Assembly (NCBI RefSeq): GCF_001831515.1
Contig: NZ_KV825598.1
Span: 237,906 to 284,467 of the forward strand
Origin: Corynebacterium sp. HMSC074A01
Lineage (GTDB): Bacteria; Actinomycetota; Actinomycetes; Mycobacteriales; Mycobacteriaceae
Direction: 5' to 3'
DNA: 46,562 nucleotides
Below are positions 7,902 through 16,413 of the stretch, piece after piece. The notes under the pieces were generated by a model that did no database searches, was not told the DNA's origin, and worked only from the letters and a program-made list of their open reading frames with translations. The position numbers and the translations under genes are program-made. How positions within the stretch are numbered: the first letter of the stretch is position 1; every line of letters begins with the position of its first letter.

Positions 7902-9440
7902 TTAGTTGCGGCCTCCCTGCAGCGAGTCGAGGTCGGGGATGCCGATTGGGTCGGTGCCCAAAACGGCGGTGGTGTAGGCGTCGACATCCAGCAGGCTGTC
8001 GACGGCCGAGGTGGAAACGCCCCACATCTGGCCCGCGAAGATGAACATCAGCAGCGAGCACACCATCAGCGAGAGTGAGGGCAGCAGGAACTTCCAGCGC
8101 ACGTTCAGCGCCTCCGGGTACTGCTGCATCGGACGGCCCCAGAAGACTTCCCGCCACACGCGCATCATGGACAGCAGCGCACCGAAGGACGCGACGATGA
8201 TGGTGGCGATGACCACCCAGGCGCGCCAGTCGTCGGCACTTGCGGCCGCCATGACGATGGTGACCTTGCCGAAGAGGCCGGAAAAGGGCGGGAAGCCGAC
8301 GATGGAGAACGCGCCGGCGGCGAACACGGTCGCCGTGAGCGGGTCGCGCCGGGCCAACCCGGACAGCTTCCCGATGGTGCCCGTGCCGTAGGTTTCCTCG
8401 ATCGCGCCGGAGTTGAGCACGAGCGCGCCGACGGTGATCATGTGGTGCAGCGTGTAGATCAGGCCAGCGGCCAGGGCGTAGCGTGCGTCCGCGCCCGCGT
8501 TGGTAAACGCGAGCATGATGAGGATGAACGGCATGCCGTTGACCATCTGGTAGGCCAGCACGCGGCGGATCGTGTACTCGCCCAGGCCGGCGAAGCCACC
8601 GATGAGCATGGAGAGCACCATGATCACGATGATGAGCGTGTTCCAGCGCGGGTCCATGTCGAAGATGACCACCCAGATGCGGAAGAGCATGTAGACGGCC
8701 ACCTTGGTGTGCAGGCCGGAGAACAGGCCCATCACGGCGGCGCTGGAGGCCGGGTAGGTTCGCGGCAGCCAGGTGTGTACCGGGAAAACACCGGCCTTGG
8801 CGGCAATCGCGATAATCACCAGGCCCATGGCCACGGTGATCGGGCCGTTGCCGGCGGCGGCGCCGCGCAGGGCGGCGATGTTCACCGCGCCCGCGATACC
8901 GTAGAGGTAGCCCACGCCCATCACCAGCAGCGTGGACGCCGCAAGGTTGACCAGGACGAAGGAACGCGCAGAGCGCAGGCGGTTGCGGGTACCCGTCATG
9001 GCGATCAGGCCGTAGGAAGGCAGCAGCATGACCTCGATCATGACGAAGAAGTTGAACAGGTCGGCGGTCAAAAGTGCGCCCGAGACACCGGTGATGAGCA
9101 CCAAGGTCAGTGGCGTGTAGAACCGGGCCTGCGTCTCACCCGCGGCGATGGCGAACCAGTTGGCGGTCAGTGCGACGATCATGGTGGTCACGATCATCAC
9201 CGCCGAGAACTGGTCAGCGGCAAAGGAGATGCCCACCCCGCCCTGGTACAAGCCAATAACATGGGCGATCGTGCCGTGGGAGGCGGTGTAGGTGTAGAGC
9301 CACACGCCGAGGCCCAGGTTGATGGCTGGGATGAGCAGCGCCAGGGCGTCGTTAAGCTTCTTAACCGGGTTCAGCGCGGTCACTGCCGCGACGATGAGTG
9401 GGAGGGCGACAAAAACGGGAAGGATCGCATCAACTGTCAT
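7902..9440 (-). CDS. mrpD: Mrp Na+/H+ antiporter subunit D (NuoN/NuoM-like)
   Basis: A proton-channel-like subunit of 512 residues with about 14 transmembrane helices, homologous to complex I subunits NuoL/M/N. Conserved elements include the acidic residue in NFFVMIEVMLL (transmembrane helix 5), the Lys in AIAAKAGVFPVHTWLPRTYP (helix 7, with the family's HTWLP motif) and the Lys in GLHTKVAVYMLFR. These charged residues form the proton path in the family. The start ATG overlaps mrpC by 4 bp and a Gly-Gly-rich C-terminus ends next to mrpE. It works with MrpA as the two antiporter-like modules of a single complex in the cytoplasmic membrane. Confidence 0.93.
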   Translation of the reverse strand: MTVDAILPVFVALPLIVAAVTALNPVKKLNDALALLIPAINLGLGVWLYTYTASHGTIAHVIGLYQGGVGISFAADQFSAVMIVTTMIVALTANWFAIAAGETQARFYTPLTLVLITGVSGALLTADLFNFFVMIEVMLLPSYGLIAMTGTRNRLRSARSFVLVNLAASTLLVMGVGYLYGIAGAVNIAALRGAAAGNGPITVAMGLVIIAIAAKAGVFPVHTWLPRTYPASSAAVMGLFSGLHTKVAVYMLFRIWVVIFDMDPRWNTLIIVIMVLSMLIGGFAGLGEYTIRRVLAYQMVNGMPFILIMLAFTNAGADARYALAAGLIYTLHHMITVGALVLNSGAIEETYGTGTIGKLSGLARRDPLTATVFAAGAFSIVGFPPFSGLFGKVTIVMAAASADDWRAWVVIATIIVASFGALLSMMRVWREVFWGRPMQQYPEALNVRWKFLLPSLSLMVCSLLMFIFAGQMWGVSTSAVDSLLDVDAYTTAVLGTDPIGIPDLDSLQGGRN

Positions 9441-9868
9441 CGGTTCTTCGCCTCCAACTTCTTCGGGTTCAGGCGGGAATTACGGCCCGCGGTGGACAGG
9501 GCAGAAGGCGAGAGGTGGTTGGGGTCGAACTTCTCGCCCTTGTGGTCCTTGCCCACCTTGCTCGGCACGTCGAAGGTGTCGTCGTTCTTGCCCAGCGAAG
9601 CCAGCATGAGCAGGATCGTGGTGGTGGCCATCGCGATCACGATGGCGGTCAGCACGAACGCCTGCGGCAGCGGGTCCGACAGGTCCTCGAACGGGGTGCG
9701 CGAGGGGAAGGCCTCGCCGCGCCACGCGCCGACACCTGCTGCCAGCAGTGTGAGGTTCGAGGCGTGGCCGAACAGCGACATCCCGAAGACCACGCGGACC
9801 ATGCCGCGCTGCATCACCAGGTAGACGGCGCCGGCCATCAGTACTGCGATAGTAAGTGCCATGACCAT
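9437..9868 (-). CDS. mrpC: Mrp Na+/H+ antiporter subunit C (NuoK-like)
   Basis: A 143-residue protein with three transmembrane helices, homologous to complex I subunit NuoK. The segment GMSLFGHASNLTLL in helix 2 matches the family's position for conserved Gly and polar residues, and helix 3 (AFVLTAIVIAMATTTILL) resembles NuoK helix 3. The charged C-terminal tail is cytoplasmic. It starts 3 bp after the mrpA stop and overlaps mrpD by 4 bp. There is no separate mrpB between them because mrpB is fused to mrpA. Confidence 0.9.
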   Translation of the reverse strand: MVMALTIAVLMAGAVYLVMQRGMVRVVFGMSLFGHASNLTLLAAGVGAWRGEAFPSRTPFEDLSDPLPQAFVLTAIVIAMATTTILLMLASLGKNDDTFDVPSKVGKDHKGEKFDPNHLSPSALSTAGRNSRLNPKKLEAKNR

Positions 9869-9871
9869 GGG

Positions 9872-12784
9872 TTACAGCTCCTTTTCCAGCATGTGCTGCG
9901 GGTTGTCCGCCGGGTTGAGCGGCGCCGGGTGCGCGTCCACCGCGTCCTCCGGCTCCTCTGGGGCGGGCACGTTTGGCAGCGGGTTCTCCGGCTCGCTGCG
10001 CGTGTAGTCCAGGTTGTCCAACTCCGTGCCCGGGCGGAGGTAGCCGCCGAGCGCGTTGATGGCCTGGGTGACCATGCCGAGCACGGCGAGGTAGATGCCG
10101 AAGTCGAAGATCAGCGAGGTGGTCATGTGCTCGCCGGCGATCTCACCGTGGATGGCGTACATGAAGCCGCCCTCGAGAAAGCCGAGGAAGCCCGAGCTGA
10201 TCGCGATGATGATGCCCCAGCCCGTCAGGGCGATCGGGGTGAACGGCTTGACCACCTCGGTATCCGCGCCGCGGGAGAGGTAGTTCAGACCGAAGGCCGT
10301 GGCCATCACCAGGGCTGCGACGAAGCCGCCACCCGGTGCGGTGTGGCCGCGGAAGAAGATGAGCACGGAAAGCACGACCAAAATCGGCACGACCAGGGCC
10401 GCACCCTTGCGTAGCGGCAGCGAGTTGAACTGCGACTGGCCGAAGGGGCGGGGGCGGGTGCCAGCCTCGAACATGTGGCGCGGCATGGACTGGGTCACCG
10501 CGGCGATGACCACGGCGGCCATGCCCAAAACGGAGAGCTCGCCGAGGGTATCAAAGCCACGGAATTCCACGATGATCACGGCGACGATGTTGTCCGCGCT
10601 GGTCACCTCGCCGCCCTCGGTGAGGTACCACAGGGCCAGGTCGGAGCGGTCGTGGCGGCCTAGCAAGCCGTAGACGCCGAAGAAGGTGACGATACCTGCG
10701 ATGACCGCGAAGATGCCGGCGAGCACCTTGCGGCGCGTCGAGGTCTTGGGGAACATGCGCGGCTGGTAGCGCAGCACTACCATGATCACGATCACGGTGA
10801 GTGCTTCCACCAGGAACTGGGTCAGCGCCACATCCGGCGCGCCGAGCATGAGCATCTGCAGCGTCATGCCCACGCCCACGGTGCCCAGCAGGATCGCAGA
10901 GGCCAGGCGGGAGCGGGTGAACACCAGGCCCACCACGGAGATGGCGATGATGGCGAACGGGATGAGGTCCCACCAGACGTCGAGACCCTCGGCGCGCGGT
11001 GCGAGCGGCACACCGTCGACGCCCTCGGTCCCCAAAAGCGTGGTCAGGCCAAGCAGCACCACCAGGACCAGCACCGGCAGGAGGTGGCGCGACGGGTTGA
11101 AGGAGTTGGCCATCTGGCCCATGCCCTTGCCTGCAGCACCCAGGCCGGTGACCATGCCCGCGAGCAGGTCGTTCCCGTTAGTAGGCAGCAGCTGCTTGTT
11201 CTCTACGGACGCAAAGAGGTTGCGGCGCGCCATCGTGACGATGATGACGCCGAGCACCAGCACGCTCAACGAGACGATGAGCGGCGCGTTGACGCCGTGC
11301 CACAGCGCGAGGTGCGAGTGGTAGGAATCGTCGCCGGTAATCGTGTGCACCGCGGCGTCGAGCGGGCCGTCGACCCAGCCGAGCAGGAAGGGCACGACCA
11401 GCGACATGAGCCCCGGAAGCGCGGCCGGCAGCCAGAGGCTGACGGGGGCTTCGTGGACGTCGCTCATGTCCTTCGGGCCGTCGACAAACGCGCCGAAGAC
11501 GATCTTGGCGGAGTAGAGGAAGGTCAACAGCGCCGCGAAACCTGCGACGAGCAGCAGTACAGTGCTGTATTGCGTCTCCGCGAAGGCACCCAGGATGGAC
11601 TCCTTAGAGACGAAGCCGAACAGCGGCGGGATCGCCGCCATGGACGCCGCCGCGATCACGGTGGAAGCAAAGGTGTAGGGCATCTTGTCCCACAGCTTGC
11701 CCAGGCGGCGAATATCGCGCGAACCAGCCTCGTGGTCGACCACGCCGATCAGCATGAACAGCGAAGACTTAAACAGCGCGTGCGCAAGCGTGTGCGTCAG
11801 CGCCGCGGCCAGCGCGAGCGGGGTACCGATACCGATCGCGGCCACGATCCAGCCCAGGTGCGAGACCGTGGAGTAGGCGGTCAGGTGCTTCAGATCCGTC
11901 TTGGTGATGGCGAACAGCGCACTCATAATCGCCGTGCCCAGGCCCACGACGACGAGCAGCCAGTTCCACGCCGCGACGTCGGCAAAGATCGTGGAGAAGC
12001 GCAGCAGAAGGTACACACCGGCCTTCACCACGGCGGCGGCGTGCAGGAAGGCGGAGACCGGGGTCGCCGCGGCCATCGCCTCGGGCAGCCAGAAGTGGAA
12101 GGGGAACTGCGCGGCCTTGGTAAAGCCGGAGATCGCCACCAGGATGGCAACGGTGGTGGTCAGGCTGGGGTTTGCCTGCCAGATGTCGGCCGCCAGCACG
12201 TCGGTCAAGCGCGTGGAGCCTGTGCTTATCGACGCCACCGCCAACGCCGCCAACAGCGTCAACCCACCAAAGAACGTAAGGATGAGCGTGCGGTAGGACC
12301 CCGCCTCGCCGCCCGAGCCGGAACGCGCGATGAGCAGGAAGGAGGCGATGGAGACCAGCTCCCAGCCGATGAACAACAGGACCGTATCGTTTGCCAGCAC
12401 GAGCAGCAGCACCGACAGCGTAAACGCCGTCATGATGGTGTAGAAACTCGTGTTGCCCTGCTTCTCAGGCAGGTAGGCCGCCGAGTACGTCATCACCACC
12501 GCGCCGATGACCAGGGCAAGCAGCGCGAAGAAGATGCTCAGCCCGTCGGCGCGCAGCGCGAATGCGACGGCGCTGCCCTCTCCAAGAATGTCGCGTGCCC
12601 AGGTCACCTCCCATTCCAAGGGAGTGCCGCCGGCAATGCCTGGGAATTCCTTGCCCAGGATGACGGCGGCAGCGGCGAGGATGAGCGCGATCGGCAGACC
12701 TGCTTTGCGGTCCATGACTCGCACGAGAATGGGCGACAAGATCACTGTCGCCGCAACGAGTGCGAGCACGACAGGGAGTGTCAT
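9872..12784 (-). CDS. mrpA: Mrp Na+/H+ antiporter fused subunits A and B
   Basis: First gene of the operon, 970 residues. The N-terminal two thirds is a NuoL-like antiporter module with about 14 helices, including the acidic residue in FIGWELVSIASFLLIA, a Lys in SGFTKAAQFPFHFWLPEA and another in AVVKAGVYLLLR. A MrpA-specific C-terminal membrane region follows, and then an MrpB domain in roughly the last 200 residues, recognised by RGHTAPGGGFVAALV. The A-B fusion is normal in actinobacteria. The tail of about 50 residues is Pro/Glu-rich and soluble. GGAGAGGG lies 6 nt before the start. The complex expels Na+ in exchange for protons and supports alkaline and salt tolerance. Confidence 0.95.
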   Translation of the reverse strand: MTLPVVLALVAATVILSPILVRVMDRKAGLPIALILAAAAVILGKEFPGIAGGTPLEWEVTWARDILGEGSAVAFALRADGLSIFFALLALVIGAVVMTYSAAYLPEKQGNTSFYTIMTAFTLSVLLLVLANDTVLLFIGWELVSIASFLLIARSGSGGEAGSYRTLILTFFGGLTLLAALAVASISTGSTRLTDVLAADIWQANPSLTTTVAILVAISGFTKAAQFPFHFWLPEAMAAATPVSAFLHAAAVVKAGVYLLLRFSTIFADVAAWNWLLVVVGLGTAIMSALFAITKTDLKHLTAYSTVSHLGWIVAAIGIGTPLALAAALTHTLAHALFKSSLFMLIGVVDHEAGSRDIRRLGKLWDKMPYTFASTVIAAASMAAIPPLFGFVSKESILGAFAETQYSTVLLLVAGFAALLTFLYSAKIVFGAFVDGPKDMSDVHEAPVSLWLPAALPGLMSLVVPFLLGWVDGPLDAAVHTITGDDSYHSHLALWHGVNAPLIVSLSVLVLGVIIVTMARRNLFASVENKQLLPTNGNDLLAGMVTGLGAAGKGMGQMANSFNPSRHLLPVLVLVVLLGLTTLLGTEGVDGVPLAPRAEGLDVWWDLIPFAIIAISVVGLVFTRSRLASAILLGTVGVGMTLQMLMLGAPDVALTQFLVEALTVIVIMVVLRYQPRMFPKTSTRRKVLAGIFAVIAGIVTFFGVYGLLGRHDRSDLALWYLTEGGEVTSADNIVAVIIVEFRGFDTLGELSVLGMAAVVIAAVTQSMPRHMFEAGTRPRPFGQSQFNSLPLRKGAALVVPILVVLSVLIFFRGHTAPGGGFVAALVMATAFGLNYLSRGADTEVVKPFTPIALTGWGIIIAISSGFLGFLEGGFMYAIHGEIAGEHMTTSLIFDFGIYLAVLGMVTQAINALGGYLRPGTELDNLDYTRSEPENPLPNVPAPEEPEDAVDAHPAPLNPADNPQHMLEKEL

Positions 12785-13023
12785 GGTAAACCCTCTCCAA
12801 ATATGTAGGTAGCCAAGTAATCAGTAACGCACCTGCCGTGAAAGGCCGCCACAATCCGGCGCGTGTCGGCGCGCCGCTGCCCGCACTTGGTGCGCGCATG
12901 CGGTATAGCCCCACAAGACAGCAACAGGTAAAACGGTACCAGGGCTTTTTGATCAACCTGCAACGTGGCGTAAAGCCCCTGGGCTTGCGGTGCGCCTACA
13001 ACAGTCACACCAGTTACTTCAGT

Positions 13024-13029
13024 TACATT
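13024..13029 (+). promoter_or_regulatory. -10 box, leaderless promoter
   Basis: TACATT ends 7 nt before ATG 13037, and there is no Shine-Dalgarno. Just upstream AGTTAC occurs twice, 9 bp apart (13012-13026). Confidence 0.45.
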
Positions 13030-13036
13030 GTGTTGC

Positions 13037-14431
13037 ATGAATTGGCGATTGACCCGACTGTGCTGTGCCGCCCTCGTACTCATTTGTGGCGTTTTCTTGC
13101 CCCTTGCCCCCGCGAGTACCTGGACCCGCACCGGCGAGGACGCCACGGGCGCGCCTGCCGTCGCGCCCAGCCCCGACGGGTTAGTCCAGGCGCGCAAGGC
13201 CGCGGGCGAGGCCGGCGCGCAGGCAGGCTTTCTGACCCAGGGCACCGGGCAGCTTGTCGACGGCGTCGCCGACCTCGACTCCGCCTCACAGGAACTCATC
13301 AACGCCATCGCCGCCGCCCAGGCCGGCTCGCAGGAGTTGTCCAACGGGATGGTCGAGCTGCAGGCGGGCACCGGCCAGCTGGCCAACGGCGCGACGCAGG
13401 TCGCCGACGCGATCGGCAGCGTGGCCGACCAGGTCACCGGCTTCGACGCGGTCCGCGGCCAGGTGGTCTCCACCATCGACCGCACCCTGGAATCCACCAA
13501 GGACTCGAAAGACCCGGACGTGAAAGAGGCCCGCGAGGCGCTGCAAGGGCTCCGCGGCCAGGCGGAGGCCGCGCAGCTGCCGCCGGAGATGCTCGGCCAG
13601 CTCGAGGAGCTGCGCAAGGGCTCGCGCGACGTGGCCAACCAGCTCGCGGTGCCCGGCTACGCCTACCACGACGGCATCTACTCGGCCACCAACGGCGCAG
13701 CCGAACTGGCCAACGGCCTGACCACCTTGAACGAGCAGGCCTCCGGCGCGACCGACGGGGTCACGCAGCTCCAGGAGGGCGCGGCCAAGATCGACGGCAT
13801 GGCCAACAAGACCTCCGACCAGATCGCCGCCATCCGCAAGGCGCTCCCGGCCGCGACCAATACCGGGACGGCGCAGCAGGCAGGAGAGCAGGTGCAGGAG
13901 CGCTCCACGCTCGCCCCGGTCGCGGCCATGCTGATCGCGGCGCTGCTGATGCTCGGCGGCACCGCAACGGGCGCGGCTGCGCGCCTGAGCCCCAGCCGCC
14001 GCTGGTGGATCCTGGGCGTCGGCGGGCTCTTCGTCGTCGCCGTCGGTGGCGCGCTTATCGCGGTGCTGGGCACCGGGCTGACCGCGTCCACTTACGGGCT
14101 GCTCGCCCTCGCGCTGGTGGCGGGCGTGGCCGCCAGCGCCGGGCTTGCCGACATCCTCGGCAGCGCCCTCGGCCCGAAGATCGGCCTGCCGATCGCAGGC
14201 GTGCTCGCGGTAGCGCAGGTCGGCCTGGTGGGGTGGCTGTGGCGCACCGCCTCCACCGCGCCGGTGGGCAAGGCGTGGGAGTACGCCGCAGGCGCTACGC
14301 CGATGCACTGGGCAACCGCGAGCCTGTCCGCAGCCGGTAACGGCGGGGCCACCGCCGCGCTCTGGGCTGGTATCGGTGCAGGTATCGCGCTTGCGCTGGT
14401 CTGCCTCGCGGGCTCGAAGGGGCGCAGCTAA
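13037..14431 (+). CDS. YhgE/Pip-like heptad-repeat membrane protein
   Basis: A 464-residue protein with an N-terminal membrane segment (about 5-25). An extracytoplasmic region of about 260 residues follows, built of repeated x-Leu-x-x-Gly units (for example LSNGMVELQAG, LANGATQVAD, LANGLTTLNEQ), typical of YhgE/Pip proteins. At least four C-terminal transmembrane helices (about 295-460) complete it. The function of the family is not firmly known; members are linked to ESX secretion or phage infection in other Gram-positives, which does not prove the role here. An in-frame TTG three codons upstream (13028) is an alternative start. It stands alone, divergent from mrpA across about 250 bp with no other gene visible. 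Confidence 0.75.
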   Translation: MNWRLTRLCCAALVLICGVFLPLAPASTWTRTGEDATGAPAVAPSPDGLVQARKAAGEAGAQAGFLTQGTGQLVDGVADLDSASQELINAIAAAQAGSQELSNGMVELQAGTGQLANGATQVADAIGSVADQVTGFDAVRGQVVSTIDRTLESTKDSKDPDVKEAREALQGLRGQAEAAQLPPEMLGQLEELRKGSRDVANQLAVPGYAYHDGIYSATNGAAELANGLTTLNEQASGATDGVTQLQEGAAKIDGMANKTSDQIAAIRKALPAATNTGTAQQAGEQVQERSTLAPVAAMLIAALLMLGGTATGAAARLSPSRRWWILGVGGLFVVAVGGALIAVLGTGLTASTYGLLALALVAGVAASAGLADILGSALGPKIGLPIAGVLAVAQVGLVGWLWRTASTAPVGKAWEYAAGATPMHWATASLSAAGNGGATAALWAGIGAGIALALVCLAGSKGRS

Positions 14432-14457
14432 ACACTTTCGTACAACGTGTGTTAGGC

Positions 14458-14590
14458 TTTCACTCGCTCATTCCAAGTAATAGGGGCTTGGAAATGAGTG
14501 GTCTCCTTTCGCCCCACTGGGGTGAAATGGGTTAGGGATGGGATGGGCCCCGCCAGCGCCGCTTCACGCGGACGGCGGGGTCCTCTTTTT
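14458..14590 (+). ncRNA. candidate structured small RNA ending in a terminator
   Basis: After the membrane-protein gene there is a TAGGCT -10-like box at about 14453-14458. Three successive hairpins follow: CTCATTCCAAG with CTTGGAAATGAG (about 14466-14502), TTTCGCCCC with GGGGTGAAA (about 14507-14527), and a long GC hairpin (14548-14580) followed by CTCTTTTTCTT. No open reading frame of note lies within. The layout (promoter, two hairpins, intrinsic terminator) suggests a 120-130 nt RNA, or a structured 3' untranslated region of the upstream gene. I cannot match it to a named RNA family. Confidence 0.4.
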
Positions 14591-14591
14591 C
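14548..14591 (+). terminator. rho-independent terminator
   Basis: CCCCGCC...GGCGGGG hairpin with additional inner GCCGC/GCGG pairing, loop TTCA, followed by TCCTCTTTTTCTT. It ends the transcript of the candidate small RNA or of the upstream membrane-protein gene. Confidence 0.75.
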
Positions 14592-14600
14592 TTGGGGCTG

Positions 14601-14677
14601 GGCTAAATAGCGCAAGTTGGAGCTCGATTATCGCCGAAAATCCGGGATAAACGACGTCCAACTTGCGCTATTTAGCC
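14601..14677. repeat. 21-bp perfect inverted repeat, intergenic
   Basis: Left arm GGCTAAATAGCGCAAGTTGG (14601-14620, plus A at 14621) is exactly complementary to 14657-14677, with a 35-nt spacer. No U-tract follows, so it is not a standard terminator. It could be a miniature mobile element, a protein-binding cruciform or part of a structured RNA. No second copy was found in this window. Confidence 0.85.
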
Positions 14678-14705
14678 GGTGCTCTGCCCAATTGACGAAC
14701 TCTGG

Positions 14706-14743
14706 TTGTCGAACAACCTCGAATCTTTGAGCTTGTTCGACAA
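14706..14743. repeat. 11-bp inverted repeat hairpin upstream of tRNA-Pro terminator
   Basis: TTGTCGAACAA (14706-14716) and TTGTTCGACAA (14733-14743) are perfect complements, with an inner CTC/GAG pairing. No T-run follows. The arms contain TCGAAC/GTTCGA half-sites reminiscent of SOS boxes, but the spacing does not fit a LexA site. Confidence 0.7.
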
Positions 14744-14787
14744 GGCGGTTTCGCCAAACAGCCCGTCCCCGGGACCCGTAGGCAAAA

Positions 14788-14819
14788 GTAAAACCCCGCC
14801 CTGCTGGGCGGGGTTTTAC
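14788..14819 (-). terminator. terminator of tRNA-Pro (works on both strands)
   Basis: Perfect 14-bp stem GTAAAACCCCGCCC / GGGCGGGGTTTTAC around a TGCT loop. Read on the minus strand, just after the tRNA, it ends in a TTTTACTTTT tract. Confidence 0.85.
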
Positions 14820-14825
14820 GTAGAG

Positions 14826-14902
14826 TGGTCGGGATAACAGGATTTGAACCTGCGACCTCCTCGTCCCGAACGAGGCGCGCTACCAAGCTGCGCCATATCC
14901 CG
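14826..14902 (-). tRNA. tRNA-Pro (anticodon CGG)
   Basis: On the minus strand a full cloverleaf can be folded: acceptor CGGGATA/TATCCCG, D-stem GCGC/GCGC, anticodon stem CCTCG/CGAGG with loop TTCGGGA (anticodon CGG, reading CCG), T-stem GCAGG/CCTGT with TTCAAAT loop, discriminator A and an encoded CCA. The length is 77 nt with CCA. Confidence 0.97.
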
Positions 14903-14979
14903 GTTGTATCTGCTCTGCTGAGCGGTACCTGGGATACTTTAGCCTAGCGCCCCGGTTTGGCCAAAACGCCTGGTCACGC

Positions 14980-15894
14980 CTAGCGGGAGCGCCCAGAGCG
15001 CTCGGTCACGCGCAGCAGCGCAGCCGAGGGCGGGCAGAACAGGCGCACCGGCGCGTACTTGGAGGTGCCCAGCCCGTTGGACACTTCCATCCACATCTTG
15101 CCGTAGCGGTGCAGGCCGGAGGCGCGCTTCCTGTCGATGTCCGCGTTGGTCACGATGGCGCGCTCGCCGGGCAGGCAGATCTGCCCGCCGTGGGTGTGGC
15201 CGGCGAGCGCCAGGTCGTATCCGTCTGCTTCGAAGCGGTCGAGGACGCGTCGATAAGGCGCGTGCAGCAGGCCGATAGAAAGGTCCGCGTCCGGGTTGGG
15301 GGCGCCCGCGATGTCCTCGTAGCGGTCGAGGTCGTGGTGGGGGTCGTCCACCCCGGCCAGGGCGAGGCGCACGTCGCCGACCTTGAACTCGAGGCGCTGG
15401 TGGGTGGCGTCGTGCCAGCCGCGCTCGACAAACGCGGCCCGCATGCCCTGCCACGGCAGATCCACGTAGGAGGGCTCGCGCTTTTGGTCCAGCAGGTACT
15501 TGAAGGGGTTGACTGGCTTCGGTGCCCAGTAGTCGTTGGTGCCAAAGACGAAGGCACCGGGGCGGTTGAGCAGCGGGCCGAGCGCGTCGAGGACCCAGGG
15601 CACACCGCGCAGGTCGGAGAGGTTGTCGCCGGTGTTGATCACTAGGTCCGGCTCGAGCGCGTCGAGGGAGGAGACGAACTCCACCTTGCGCTTCGCGCCC
15701 GGAATCATGTGCAGGTCCGCGATGTGCAGGATGTCAAAGGAATCCTTCCCGCGCAGCGTGCCGGGCGCGAGCAGGGGTAGCTCGTACTCCTTGAGCTGGA
15801 AGTTGGTGGTCTGGGTCGCGCCGTAGGCCAGGGTGCCCAGGCCTGCGGTGCCGAGGCCACCGATGGTCGAGGCGAGTTTCTTCAACGTAGTCAC
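14980..15894 (-). CDS. membrane-anchored metallophosphoesterase (YkuE/Rv3683-like)
   Basis: From GTG 15894 the product has 304 residues. A short hydrophobic N-terminus (about 5-28) suggests export or anchoring. Metallophosphoesterase motifs occur in order: DLHM (about 60), NTGDNLSD, GTNDYW in place of the usual GNHD/E, and GHTHGGQICLP, so a two-metal centre is likely intact. The substrate is unknown; relatives include UDP-diacylglucosamine- or phospholipid-related phosphoesterases. The frame is open 23 codons upstream, but TAAGGT 7 nt before the GTG suggests a leaderless start there. It is divergent from the YqeY-like gene. Confidence 0.9.
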   Translation of the reverse strand: MTTLKKLASTIGGLGTAGLGTLAYGATQTTNFQLKEYELPLLAPGTLRGKDSFDILHIADLHMIPGAKRKVEFVSSLDALEPDLVINTGDNLSDLRGVPWVLDALGPLLNRPGAFVFGTNDYWAPKPVNPFKYLLDQKREPSYVDLPWQGMRAAFVERGWHDATHQRLEFKVGDVRLALAGVDDPHHDLDRYEDIAGAPNPDADLSIGLLHAPYRRVLDRFEADGYDLALAGHTHGGQICLPGERAIVTNADIDRKRASGLHRYGKMWMEVSNGLGTSKYAPVRLFCPPSAALLRVTERSGRSR

Positions 15895-15901
15895 CCGCCT
15901 C

Positions 15902-15907
15902 ACCTTA
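15902..15907 (-). promoter_or_regulatory. -10 box of leaderless metallophosphoesterase promoter
   Basis: On the minus strand TAAGGT ends 7 nt before GTG 15894. Confidence 0.45.
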
Positions 15908-15939
15908 GTGCGCGACCGCAGGGAGATGGGTGTTTCGCG

Positions 15940-15945
15940 TATCGT
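15940..15945 (+). promoter_or_regulatory. -10 box of leaderless yqeY-like promoter
   Basis: TATCGT ends 8 nt before ATG 15954. The intervening TTGAAGGC has only a marginal Shine-Dalgarno. Confidence 0.45.
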
Positions 15946-15953
15946 TTGAAGGC

Positions 15954-16406
15954 ATGAGTGCATTGAAAGAACAGATTCGCGCAGACCTGAAAGAAGCCAT
16001 GAAGGCGAAGGAGAAGGAGCGCACCGGCACGATCCGGATGCTGCTCGCCGCGATCCAGACCGCGGAGACCGAGGGCACCAAGCACGAGGTCACCGACGAG
16101 GACATCCAGAAGATCATCGCTCGCGAGGTGAAGAAGCGCCGCGAGTCGGCGGAGATCTACTCGCAGAACGGCCGCGAGGACCTCGCGGAAAGTGAGCTCG
16201 CGGAGGCGGAGATCCTGGCCGGGTACCAGCCGAAGCAGCTTGACGACGCGGAGCTGGACGCCCTCGTCGAGGCCGCGGTTGAAGCCACCGGGGCGACCTC
16301 CATGGCGCAGATGGGGCAGGTGATGAAGGAGGCCACGGCGAAGGCCGCGGGCCGCGTCGACGGCAAGCGCCTCTCCGGCGCGGTCAAGGCTCGCTTGAGC
16401 CAGTAG
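15954..16406 (+). CDS. GatB/YqeY domain protein
   Basis: 150 residues, the usual length of free-standing YqeY proteins. The N-terminal half is helical and highly charged (ADLKEAMKAKEKERTGTIRM is the typical opening). The C-terminal half forms the small YqeY helical bundle also found at the end of GatB, ending MGQVMKEATAKAAGRVDGKRL. It may act on tRNA or tRNA-bound amino acids, but the free-standing form has no settled function. It ends 7 bp from the convergent penicillin-binding-protein gene. Confidence 0.93.
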   Translation: MSALKEQIRADLKEAMKAKEKERTGTIRMLLAAIQTAETEGTKHEVTDEDIQKIIAREVKKRRESAEIYSQNGREDLAESELAEAEILAGYQPKQLDDAELDALVEAAVEATGATSMAQMGQVMKEATAKAAGRVDGKRLSGAVKARLSQ

Positions 16407-16413
16407 CCAGTAG

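Noticed and set aside
11084..12808. 574-codon plus-strand frame opposite mrpA
   Set aside because: Arg/Gly/His/Asp-rich low-complexity translation, antisense to a clear transporter gene.
14706..14743. LexA/SOS box
   Set aside because: The TCGAAC and GTTCGA half-sites are too far apart for a corynebacterial SOS box. It fits a hairpin better.
14452..14886. Small minus-strand open frames around the tRNA-Pro interval
   Set aside because: They overlap the tRNA, terminators and inverted repeats, and show no gene-like features.
15536..15560. Loss of catalytic motif in the phosphoesterase (GTND instead of GNHD/E)
   Set aside because: As far as I recall, this substitution is usual for the actinobacterial members of the family, so it is not a defect.
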